6,457 nt of DNA, from assembly GCA_003524335.1 (NCBI GenBank), contig DQHV01000340.1:1896-8352 (forward strand). Reading direction: 5' to 3'. Source of the DNA: Candidatus Aminicenantota bacterium. Lineage in GTDB: Bacteria; Acidobacteriota; Aminicenantia; Aminicenantales; UBA8522. Positions 1 to 6,333 of this stretch are shown in pieces. The position numbers and the translations under genes were made by a program. The notes under the pieces are model-generated. The model saw nothing but the letters and a program-made list of their open reading frames with translations. It was not told where the DNA came from and made no database searches. Each line of letters starts with the position of its first letter. The first letter of the stretch is position 1.

Positions 1-129
1 CTTCTGGATGTCCCCCACCGCCAGGTCGTCTTCACCATCCCCAGGATGCTGCGGATATTCTTCAAGCATAACCGTCGGCTGCGAGGGAGCTCTGCCGCTG
101 CGCCCTTCGCTATCTTGAGCTCAGCTTGA
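1..129 (+). pseudogene. IS91/IS801-type transposase remnant, truncated and frameshifted
   Basis: Reading from base 1 gives 42 residues before a stop at 127-129, beginning LLDVPHRQVVFTIPRMLR and followed by IFFKHNRRL. This matches, from memory, the start of the Y2 transposase domain of IS91-like elements (VPHRQ-VFT-P--LR----RRLL). After RRL the match leaves this frame. It continues in the frame starting at base 84, which reads RELCRCALRYLEL, the usual continuation of these proteins, so one base appears to be missing near 80-84. The shifted frame has no recognisable transposase sequence beyond about base 125 and stops at 195-197. The downstream HUH and tyrosine motifs are absent, so this is a dead fragment. 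Its upstream part, including any zinc-binding N-terminus, lies outside the window. The family call rests on a short stretch and recall of the motif, not on a search. Confidence 0.6.
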
Positions 130-155
130 CATCCGAGGACACGGCCGTTTATCAT
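126..155 (+). promoter_or_regulatory. Candidate sigma70-type promoter for the glycan operon
   Basis: A perfect -35 hexamer TTGACA lies at 126-131. After an 18-base spacer, TATCAT at 150-155 matches the -10 consensus at five of six positions. Transcription would begin near 161-163, leaving a leader of about 30 bases before the GT2 start codon at 194. The -35 box overlaps the stop codon of the transposase remnant, so the promoter sits exactly at that junction. It is the best promoter-like pair I found in the window. Whether this organism's housekeeping sigma factor uses the standard consensus is assumed. Confidence 0.5.
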
Positions 156-193
156 CTCCAGCGACGGGATGGAGCAAAATCAACACAAGGACC

Positions 194-1159
194 ATGAAAC
201 TCATCATCCAGATTCCCTGTTACAATGAAGAAAAAAACCTGCCGGCGACGTTTTTGGACCTGCCCAAAACGATCGAAGGGATCGATCGGATCGAGACGCT
301 GATTATCGATGACGGGAGCGAAGACCGCACCGTGGAAATCGCCCGCCGCATCGGGGTTGATCACATCCTCAGCTTGAAAAATCACCAGGGCTTAGCCAGA
401 GCTTTTTCCGAGGGCATCGACAAGAGCTTGGAATTGGGGGCCGATATCATCGTGAGCACCGACGCCGACAATCAATATGCCGGCCAGGACATCCCGCGGC
501 TGGTCCAACCCATTCTCGAGGGGAAGGCCGATCTGGCCGTAGGGGCCAGGCAAATAGAAGCCATCCCCCACTTCTCTCGGTTCAAAAAGAGACTGCTTCG
601 CTGGGGAAGCGCGGTCATCAGGACTTTATCCCGGACGAAAGTCGAAGATGTGGTCAGCGGTTTCCGGGCTTTTTCAAAGGAGGCGGCGCTTCGGCTCAGC
701 ATCCTGTCGGAGTATTCCTACACCATCGAGAATCTCATTCAGCTGGGACACCAAAAACTCAAGATCATCTCTATCCCCGTTCGAACCAACCCGAAGTCGA
801 GGGAATCGCGGCTGATCAAGAACATCCCCCACTTCGTCGGCCAACAGGCGGCCACGATCTTGAGAGTCTATGCCACTTATCAAGCCTTAAAAGTCTTCAT
901 GACTCTCGGTCTGATCATCATCCTTCCCGGGCTGTTGGGGTTTCTCAGGTTTCTCTACTTCTATTGGACCGGACAGGGGCAGGGGCACATTCAGTCCCTG
1001 GTCTTTTCTGCCGCCATGTTTCTGGGTGGCCTCCTTATCTTCATCTTTGGCCTCATCGCCGATCTCATCGGCAACAACCGGAAGCTGATCGAAAAGGCCC
1101 TCTATCGAATCAAAAGAATGGAGCTCGAGAACGCCGAAAGAACAAAGGATGAAGATTGA
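194..1159 (+). CDS. GT2 glycosyltransferase, polyprenyl-phosphate sugar synthase-like, with two C-terminal membrane helices
   Basis: This 321-residue protein has a GT-A domain of the DPM1/DPG-synthase-like GT2 group. Visible motifs are IPCYNEE (7-13), the nucleotide-binding IIDDGS (37-42), NHQGLARA (63-70), the metal-binding D90-A-D92 followed by NQY, and D152-VVSGFR (to 158), where the family places its conserved catalytic region. Two hydrophobic helices follow at about 234-258 and 268-292, then a basic, charged tail. Family knowledge suggests transfer of a sugar from a nucleotide donor to polyprenyl phosphate at the cytoplasmic face of the inner membrane; the actual sugar cannot be read from the sequence. 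The ATG at 194 leaves a complete N-terminal motif. Its Shine-Dalgarno is poor: AAGG at 187-190, only 3 bases away. It is first in the operon and overlaps the next gene by 11 bases. A GT2 adding sugar directly to a lipid-linked glycan is the alternative. Confidence 0.9.
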   Translation: MKLIIQIPCYNEEKNLPATFLDLPKTIEGIDRIETLIIDDGSEDRTVEIARRIGVDHILSLKNHQGLARAFSEGIDKSLELGADIIVSTDADNQYAGQDIPRLVQPILEGKADLAVGARQIEAIPHFSRFKKRLLRWGSAVIRTLSRTKVEDVVSGFRAFSKEAALRLSILSEYSYTIENLIQLGHQKLKIISIPVRTNPKSRESRLIKNIPHFVGQQAATILRVYATYQALKVFMTLGLIIILPGLLGFLRFLYFYWTGQGQGHIQSLVFSAAMFLGGLLIFIFGLIADLIGNNRKLIEKALYRIKRMELENAERTKDED

Positions 1160-2273
1160 TCTTATCGGGCCTTCCTATCCTTTCCGGGGGGGCATCAGCT
1201 ATTACACGACTCTTCTTTTCAAGCGCTTAAAATCGAGGCACCAAACCCGTTTCTATTGCTTTCGAAGGCAGTATCCCCGATTCCTTTTCCCGGGCAGGAC
1301 CGATCGGGAAGAGAGCCGGTTCTATTTGAGAGACGAGGAATCTCAGCCCCTCTTGGATGCTCTCAATCCATTGACCTGGCTGAAGGTGGCTAGACGCGTG
1401 ATCGGCGACAGACCGGAACTTGCGATTTTCCCGTGGTGGGTCATGTACTGGGCTCCGCAGTACTTGACGATGATCTTCCTCATCAAATTCTTTTCCCCCA
1501 CCAAAATCGTGTTCATCTGCCACAATGTGGCCGAACATGAAGCCCATTTTCTGAAGACCATAATCTCGAGACTCGTCCTTTCTCAAGCCCATGGCTTCAT
1601 CGTTCATTCCGAGCAAGAAAAAGAAAACCTGAAAGCGCTCACCGGGAATCGCAGGATCACGGTGACGCATCATCCGACCTATGATGTTTTTAACACGGCG
1701 GCCATGCCCAAGACAGCCGCCCGAGAAAAACTCGGCCTTTCAGACGAAAAAATCATCCTGTTCTTTGGCTTTGTCAGAGGCTATAAAGGCCTGCCTTACC
1801 TGATCAAAGCCCTCCCTTTAATCCTGGCCCGGTTCAAGGTCCGACTCCTCATCGTCGGCGAGTTTTGGGAGGATAAGAAACCCTATCTTCGGCTCATCCG
1901 TAAAATGGGCGTCCAACAACACATCACGATGATTGACCGCTACGTTCCAAACGAGGACGTGCCCGGCTATTTCTGCGCCTCGGACCTGGTTATCCTTCCT
2001 TACACCTCTGTCACAGGAAGCGGGCTCCTCCAGCTGGCCTACGCCTTCGGCAGGCCGGTCGTGACGACCGCGATCGGGGATTTTCCAAAAATCGTCGCCG
2101 ACAAAAAGACGGGATTTCTTGTCGCCCCCCGAAGCGCCAAGGGAATTGCCGACGCGGTCATGGACTTCTATGAGAATCATGAAGGGGAGGAGATGAGCGC
2201 CCGGATCAAGAAAGAACAAAGCCGGTTTTCCTGGGATCACTTGATCAGAGCCATCGAAGGCTTCGTTCCATGA
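1149..2273 (+). CDS. GT4-family glycosyltransferase (GT-B fold)
   Basis: This 374-residue protein is a full-length GT-B enzyme. The N-terminal Rossmann half opens with GPSYPFRGGIS (7-17), the glycine-rich acceptor-side loop, and contains CHNVAEHE (124-131). The C-terminal donor half has FFGFVRGYKG (205-214), where R210 and K213 fit the donor-phosphate-binding pair, LIVGE (234-238), and SGLLQLAYAFGRPVV (291-305). The standard GT4 E-x7-E motif is absent: its two positions fall on non-acidic residues, around V288 and L296. I recall a GT4 subgroup with TxSGxLQxAYAFxxPVV in its place, so this looks like subfamily character rather than decay. The expected role is adding a sugar from a nucleotide donor to a lipid-linked glycan in the cytoplasm; donor and linkage are unknown. 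The ATG lies inside the end of the GT2 gene (11-base overlap), with weak GAAAG at 1136-1140, suggesting translational coupling. A short motif (SRFSWDHLIRAIEGF) closes the protein as in many GT4 enzymes. Confidence 0.9.
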   Translation: MKIDLIGPSYPFRGGISYYTTLLFKRLKSRHQTRFYCFRRQYPRFLFPGRTDREESRFYLRDEESQPLLDALNPLTWLKVARRVIGDRPELAIFPWWVMYWAPQYLTMIFLIKFFSPTKIVFICHNVAEHEAHFLKTIISRLVLSQAHGFIVHSEQEKENLKALTGNRRITVTHHPTYDVFNTAAMPKTAAREKLGLSDEKIILFFGFVRGYKGLPYLIKALPLILARFKVRLLIVGEFWEDKKPYLRLIRKMGVQQHITMIDRYVPNEDVPGYFCASDLVILPYTSVTGSGLLQLAYAFGRPVVTTAIGDFPKIVADKKTGFLVAPRSAKGIADAVMDFYENHEGEEMSARIKKEQSRFSWDHLIRAIEGFVP

Positions 2274-2329
2274 AAAGCCTCATTCCGGGAGCTATCCACC
2301 GCTCGTCCAGAAAACACTTAGACGTCTGA
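2256..2329 (+). other. Coupled 19-codon mini-ORF before the flippase, possible broken N-terminus
   Basis: An ATG at 2270-2272 overlaps the GT4 stop codon as ATGA, the classic arrangement for translational coupling. It is preceded by GAAGG at 2256-2260 with 9 bases between, a better ribosome site than the one at the flippase ATG (2335). It reads MKSLIPGAIHRSSRKHLDV and stops at 2327-2329. The flippase frame is also open through this stretch, with no ATG, GTG or TTG before 2335, and reads QKTLRRLRS just ahead of the flippase methionine. A one-base change near the A4 run at 2311-2314 would join the two into a flippase about 22 residues longer. This may be a deletion, a sequencing error, programmed slippage, or an independent leader peptide. 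Confidence 0.35.
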
Positions 2330-2334
2330 GATCC

Positions 2335-3768
2335 ATGGGAAAAGACACTCTCTACATGATCTTCGCCCAAATGCTTTTTATCGCCTCGGCCACCGCGGTT
2401 CACATCGGCATGGGAAGGATCCTCGGCCCGGAGTCGTACGGCGAATTCGGAGTGATCCTGTCCCTGGTGGCCGTGCTCGAGGTCTTTCTGGCCAGAGGCG
2501 TCCGCGATTCGGTGACTAAATACACGGCCGAATTCCCGGAAAAATCTCAAGCCATCAAGAGGCAAGGCCTGATCATTGGGGCCATTTTCGGGGGTCTCGT
2601 TTTTCTTCTGTACGTCTTGACGGCCAAGCCCATCGCTTTCGCTTTCCATAACGCCAACCTCACCCGGCCTCTTCGAATCTCCGCCTTAATCATCCCCCTC
2701 ATCGCCCTCTATTCGGTCTTGATCGGCCACCTGAGCGGAAAAAGGATGTTCGGAAAACGGGCTCTGACCATGAGTGTCCAGTCTTTGGGAAAGGTCGCGG
2801 GCGTCTATATCCTCGCCTTGATGGGCTTCGGGCTTCAGGGGGCCATGAGCGGCTATGTCATCTCCTATGCCCTGGCCTTGCTGGCGGCATTTTATTTTTC
2901 AAGGGAAGCCCGAAAAGAATCGGAAGCCTTTCCCGCATCGAAGGTCCTCTTTTTTGCCGTTCCCATCGTTGTCTTTTCGATCTTTCTGTCTCTCCTCATG
3001 AATCTGGACATTTTTTTCGTCAAGACTCTCATCCAGGAGGGCCAGGCTGCCGGGTTCTACACCGCGGTGCTGGCTTTGACCAGAGCCCCTTATCTGGTCT
3101 CTCACGCTTTCGCCATCACCCTCCTTCCCGTCATTTCACGATTGACATCCTCGAATCGTCTCCAAGAGGCCTCGCGGTACATCAACAAATCCTTAAGACT
3201 CCTCCTGATTCTGCTTGTTCCTGTGGCCTTTATAACAAACGGTTTGTCCGGTCCGATCATCGAATGGATCTATTCTTCACGGTACCTTCCCGCGGCCCGC
3301 CCTCTCGGCATCCTGATCTTCGGCGTCACATTTCTCACGTTCTTTTCGGTCCTGGCGGCCGTCATCAACGGAAGCGGCAAGCCAAAGACCTCGATGGCCC
3401 TGGCTTGTGCCGTCCTCCCTCTCGATGTTCTTTTGAATCTGCTTTTGGTTCCCCGATTCGGCCTCAGCGGCGCCGCCGCCGCAACCACGCTCACCGGTCT
3501 TGCCGGGATGATCGCCGCCGCCCTCGTCGTCCAAAAAAAATTCGGCGTTTTGATGAACGGCCGTTCGTTCCTCAAGATCCTGATGAGCTCTTTGGTGTTT
3601 TTTGTTGTTCCCCGGCTTTGGCCCGTCTCCGGCTGGAGCCTCATCCTCTATGCGCTGGGGCTCTTCGGGTTCTACCTCCTCCTGCTGATTCTTCTCAAGG
3701 AAATCTCCCGGGATGACCTTAACCTTTTCAGAAACCTCTGGACGGGTATGATCAAAAAGAATCCCTGA
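2335..3768 (+). CDS. Wzx-type polysaccharide flippase (MOP/MVF superfamily)
   Basis: This 477-residue integral membrane protein is of the usual length for a lipid-linked oligosaccharide flippase. The N-terminus shows the family signature: a first helix at about 6-26, then GRILGPESYGEFGVI (27-41), which is the G-x-x-LGPxxYG loop. About 12-14 hydrophobic segments follow, separated by short basic loops (for example FSREARKESEAF). The AVINGSGKPKTSM loop and the SGAAAATTLTGLAGM stretch are typical of the second half. The expected role is moving undecaprenyl-linked sugar units from the inner to the outer face of the cytoplasmic membrane; a teichoic- or peptidoglycan-precursor flippase is the alternative, less likely given the glycosyltransferases around it. 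The ATG at 2335 is the first standard start in frame, but it has no convincing Shine-Dalgarno (only GAG, 4 bases away), and the frame is open upstream to 2245, so the true N-terminus is uncertain. An A8 run at 3533-3540 is in frame and intact. Confidence 0.9.
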   Translation: MGKDTLYMIFAQMLFIASATAVHIGMGRILGPESYGEFGVILSLVAVLEVFLARGVRDSVTKYTAEFPEKSQAIKRQGLIIGAIFGGLVFLLYVLTAKPIAFAFHNANLTRPLRISALIIPLIALYSVLIGHLSGKRMFGKRALTMSVQSLGKVAGVYILALMGFGLQGAMSGYVISYALALLAAFYFSREARKESEAFPASKVLFFAVPIVVFSIFLSLLMNLDIFFVKTLIQEGQAAGFYTAVLALTRAPYLVSHAFAITLLPVISRLTSSNRLQEASRYINKSLRLLLILLVPVAFITNGLSGPIIEWIYSSRYLPAARPLGILIFGVTFLTFFSVLAAVINGSGKPKTSMALACAVLPLDVLLNLLLVPRFGLSGAAAATTLTGLAGMIAAALVVQKKFGVLMNGRSFLKILMSSLVFFVVPRLWPVSGWSLILYALGLFGFYLLLLILLKEISRDDLNLFRNLWTGMIKKNP

Positions 3769-3790
3769 AAAGCGCCTCGAAACGTGTCCC

Positions 3791-3819
3791 TGGACATTTA
3801 TCCCTCTCTTTGCTACTTT
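3791..3819 (+). promoter_or_regulatory. Candidate extended -10 promoter ahead of the GT-C gene
   Basis: TGGACA at 3791-3796 matches the -35 consensus at five of six positions. After 17 bases comes TACTTT (3814-3819), a weak -10 hexamer, but it is preceded by TG at the extended -10 position (3811-3812). The site lies in the only long gap inside the cluster (3769-3852), so the last gene may be transcribed separately as well as by read-through. I see no terminator hairpin in this gap. The call rests on consensus matching alone. Confidence 0.28.
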
Positions 3820-3839
3820 GCCTTGGGGACCAGAGCATG

Positions 3840-3845
3840 AAGGAG
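3840..3845 (+). promoter_or_regulatory. Shine-Dalgarno AAGGAG that decides the TTG start at 3853
   Basis: AAGGAG at 3840-3845 is the strongest ribosome-binding sequence I found in the window and lies 7 bases before TTG at 3853, an ideal distance. It supports the non-ATG start for the 817-residue protein. The only nearby ATG (3837) is in another frame and stops after seven codons (MKESSLV, stop 3858-3860). That mini-ORF runs through the ribosome site and the TTG, so its translation would compete with the real start. Confidence 0.65.
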
Positions 3846-3852
3846 AGTTCTC

Positions 3853-6306
3853 TTGTCTAGGGATCGAAAAAAGGAATTTCTTTTCGCCCTGGAAGTCGCG
3901 GCCATAACCTCATTTGTCTGGCACAAGCTTATTTTTGAGCCCTGGAGCGTCTCCAAAAGACCATTCGGTTTTTCGTTCGCGATCTTGGCGGGGCCCCTCA
4001 TCGTCGTGGCCTTCAGTCTATCCAGAATTCTGAAGGCCTACGTCTCCCTTCTCGCAGCACGGACTCAGCGGGACTTGGCCGAACTCAAGGAATCCGTCAG
4101 CCTGACTCTCGCCCCTTTTCTTTTGCTTGGCCTGACCTTTCTTCAATACGTTTTCAATCTCAACGATATCGACCCAACGCTCCTGGCCGTTTCTTGCCTG
4201 GGCTTTATCTATCTCCATCTGATTTTCTTGACTTCCCAGAAGAGCGCCCGGCCAAAGACGATGCTGACCGCTGGAGCTTGGAGCCGCTCGATTTTCAAAG
4301 AGTGGGAGGCCAAGCCGTTTTCGCGCCGTCTCTTCCTGGTGACGGTCCTGGCCTATATCCTCTACCTCTCAGGGCTGATTGTCCCGGCTCTGCCCTTCAC
4401 CGGCGATGAGCCGCATTATCTCCTGATCACAAAAAGCCTCCTCTCGGACGGCGATATCAACCTCTACAACAATTATCTGGACAAAGATTATCTGAAATTC
4501 TATCCCGGGGAATTGGACTCCCATGCTTATCCGGGGAAAAAAGGAGAACAATACCTCTATTCCAAGCATCATCCCGCCCTCTCCGTCCTGCTCGTCCCTT
4601 TTTATTTTGTGGGCGAAAAATTGGGGAAATTTGTTTTCGACCTCAACGGAAATGCCGGCCAAGAACGAAACATCATTATCTTTTTTTCACGCCTTCCCGT
4701 CTGCTTTCTAACCGCTTTTCTCAGCATCGCTTTTTTTCTTTATGTTTGGGAGCTCACCCGAAAAAGGAATACCGCCATCCTCTCCTGGCTCGTTTTCAGC
4801 TTCACTCCTCCCCTCCTCTTTTATTCCCACGCCCTTTATCCCGAGATTCTCGTCGCCCTCATCCTCTTGTTGGTCTCCCTCCAGATCATCCAGAAAAAAA
4901 ACTTCTCCCCTGGGAGTCTATTCGGGGCGGGAATCGGCATCGGCCTTCTGCCTTGGTGCGGGATCAAGTACATCGTGCCCGCGGGGACAATTTCGCTCAT
5001 CATCGTCTTTCTTTGGCTGAAATGGCCCGAGAAAGACGCCAAAAAAGCCTTGGCCTTTATCGGGCCGATTCTTCTCTCCGCCGGCCTTTATCTCTCTTTT
5101 CTCTTCCATTTGTATGGGAACCTCTCTCCTCAAACGATCTATCTAGGGACCGCCCCGGCGGGAAACCATCCCCTCTCGCCTTTTATCGTCTCGGATTTTC
5201 TTGATTTCCTGACTCGGCTTCTGGGGTATCTCTTTGATCAGAGAGCGGGCGTTTTCGTCATCGCACCCGTTTATATCCTCCTCCTGCCAGGCTTCTTCCT
5301 CCTGGCTCGAAGATCCAAAAAAGAAACCTTCCTTCTCGCCGGCCTTTTTTCCGTGTTCTGGGCTTTTTGCTCACTGAATTATTTTTACTGGGGCGGGTAC
5401 TGCCCTCCGGCGCGGCCGCTGCTTCCGGTCCTTTGGATCTTGGCGTTGTTCATGGCCGGGGCATTCGCTTTCAGCCGGAATCGAGTGTCTCTTGTCGTCC
5501 GGAACGCCCTCGTGGCCATCGGCTTTTTCATGGCCGCTGTCTTCATTCGAAATCCCCGCCTCCTTTTCCATGAGAGTCTCTCCGACTCCGGATCGAGTAT
5601 CTCTCTTGGAATGACGAGTCATTTTCTCGCCAGGTTCAGCAACATCTTGATCGATTGGAGAACGCTTGTCCCGTCCTTGTCCGCTCCGCACCATGAAAAC
5701 ACAGACTGGGTCCCTCTCCTCATCTGGATTCCCGCGGTTTTGGGGATAGCCGCTCTCTTTCTCCTCTCTGAGAAATCGAGAGACCCGGAGCGGTCGCTTC
5801 GTTCTTTGCCGGTCCACCTCGGCGGCGTGGCTCTTCTTTCGGTTCTCCTCATCGCCAACGCCTTTCTCAACATCCGTCTCGATAAGGGATTGATTCTCAA
5901 GGGCAAGGATTACGAGGTTTTTGCCCAGGACGAAAACACCTATACAGAGGAACTGGGTGGATTCTGGGTCAAAGGGAAAAGCCAAGCCGTCGTGATCATC
6001 AAAACAGCCGAGCCGACCGCGAAGTTCAGCCTGACTCTCTCCTGTCCGATAAAAGGAAAGACCACGGTCCGGATCGCCCGCGAGACAAGGCCGGTCGAGA
6101 GGAAATTGAGTGCAGGTTTTGAACAGTCCATCGTGTTCACGTCTCCGCAAGGTTTTCCCTGGAAGGGAAGCTATCTCTACCGCCTTCAAATCAAGGAGAG
6201 TAGCGGGTTTTATCCTGCGAGGATCGATCGGGACAGTCGAGATAGCCGATTTTTGGGAGTTTTTATCAGAATCGAAGCGAGCTTTCTTCGTTCCAACCCG
6301 AAATAG
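3853..6306 (+). CDS. Large GT-C-fold membrane glycosyltransferase-like protein (GT39/ArnT-like) with soluble C-terminal domain
   Basis: This 817-residue protein has three parts. Residues 1-155 hold four predicted helices (about 9-28, 38-60, 84-103, 108-127), an addition to the usual GT-C core. The core begins with a helix at 159-180 and then TGDEPHYLL (183-191). D185/E186 fit the acidic pair in the first outer loop of GT-C enzymes, which binds metal or acts as catalytic base. Next come SDGDINLYNNY (198-208), YSKHHPALSVLL (236-247), YSHALYPEI (324-332), LPWCGIKY (366-373) and YFYWGGYCPPARPLLP (510-525), all recalled from large uncharacterised bacterial members. After the last helix (about 652-672) a soluble domain of some 145 residues, probably beta-rich, ends with GFYPARID plus SRDSRFLG (785-802). 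By analogy, it would transfer sugar from a polyprenyl-phosphate donor outside the cytoplasmic membrane, onto glycan, lipid or protein; the acceptor is unknown. The preceding GT2 could supply the donor. The TTG start rests on the AAGGAG site at 3840-3845. An A8 run at 4894-4901 is in frame. Confidence 0.82.
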   Translation: MSRDRKKEFLFALEVAAITSFVWHKLIFEPWSVSKRPFGFSFAILAGPLIVVAFSLSRILKAYVSLLAARTQRDLAELKESVSLTLAPFLLLGLTFLQYVFNLNDIDPTLLAVSCLGFIYLHLIFLTSQKSARPKTMLTAGAWSRSIFKEWEAKPFSRRLFLVTVLAYILYLSGLIVPALPFTGDEPHYLLITKSLLSDGDINLYNNYLDKDYLKFYPGELDSHAYPGKKGEQYLYSKHHPALSVLLVPFYFVGEKLGKFVFDLNGNAGQERNIIIFFSRLPVCFLTAFLSIAFFLYVWELTRKRNTAILSWLVFSFTPPLLFYSHALYPEILVALILLLVSLQIIQKKNFSPGSLFGAGIGIGLLPWCGIKYIVPAGTISLIIVFLWLKWPEKDAKKALAFIGPILLSAGLYLSFLFHLYGNLSPQTIYLGTAPAGNHPLSPFIVSDFLDFLTRLLGYLFDQRAGVFVIAPVYILLLPGFFLLARRSKKETFLLAGLFSVFWAFCSLNYFYWGGYCPPARPLLPVLWILALFMAGAFAFSRNRVSLVVRNALVAIGFFMAAVFIRNPRLLFHESLSDSGSSISLGMTSHFLARFSNILIDWRTLVPSLSAPHHENTDWVPLLIWIPAVLGIAALFLLSEKSRDPERSLRSLPVHLGGVALLSVLLIANAFLNIRLDKGLILKGKDYEVFAQDENTYTEELGGFWVKGKSQAVVIIKTAEPTAKFSLTLSCPIKGKTTVRIARETRPVERKLSAGFEQSIVFTSPQGFPWKGSYLYRLQIKESSGFYPARIDRDSRDSRFLGVFIRIEASFLRSNPK

Positions 6307-6324
6307 CCTCCGGTACCGGTTGGA
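6292..6324. terminator. Possible bidirectional terminator hairpin between convergent genes
   Basis: TCCAACC at 6292-6298 is complementary to GGTTGGA at 6318-6324, giving a 7-base-pair stem. The 19-base loop overlaps a perfect palindrome, CCGGTACCGG (6310-6319), which could form a competing small hairpin. It spans the stop codon of the GT-C gene (6304-6306) and lies just before the end of the convergent gene. On the plus strand it is followed by CTCTCTTGTT, only moderately T-rich, so it is a weak candidate. Confidence 0.25.
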
Positions 6325-6333
6325 CTCTCTTGT

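Noticed and set aside
271..297. Clustered GATCG repeats and a CGATCGAT-like palindrome near the GT2 start
   Set aside because: They fall in coding sequence for EGIDRIE and arise from Ile, Asp and Arg codon choice; no repeat unit continues outside.
1227..1673. Open frame of 148 codons on the minus strand within the GT4 gene
   Set aside because: The GT4 protein on the plus strand has clear family motifs throughout this span; the antisense product shows none.
3264..3716. Plus-strand alternate-frame and minus-strand open frames inside the flippase gene
   Set aside because: They are arginine- and proline-rich products of GC-rich codons read out of frame, and the flippase reading is intact across the region.
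4680..4900. Strong pyrimidine richness on the plus strand
   Set aside because: It is explained by Phe, Leu and Ser codons of membrane helices in the GT-C protein.
3533..4901. Runs of eight A in the flippase (3533-3540) and the GT-C gene (4894-4901) as phase-variable or slippage sites
   Set aside because: Both encode ordinary Lys-Lys stretches in intact frames; eight A alone is not evidence of programmed slippage.
5371..6189. Long open frame on the minus strand (272 codons) opposite the GT-C gene
   Set aside because: It is highly charged and low in hydrophobic structure, shows no recognisable motif, and mirrors the codon pattern of the well-supported plus-strand membrane protein.
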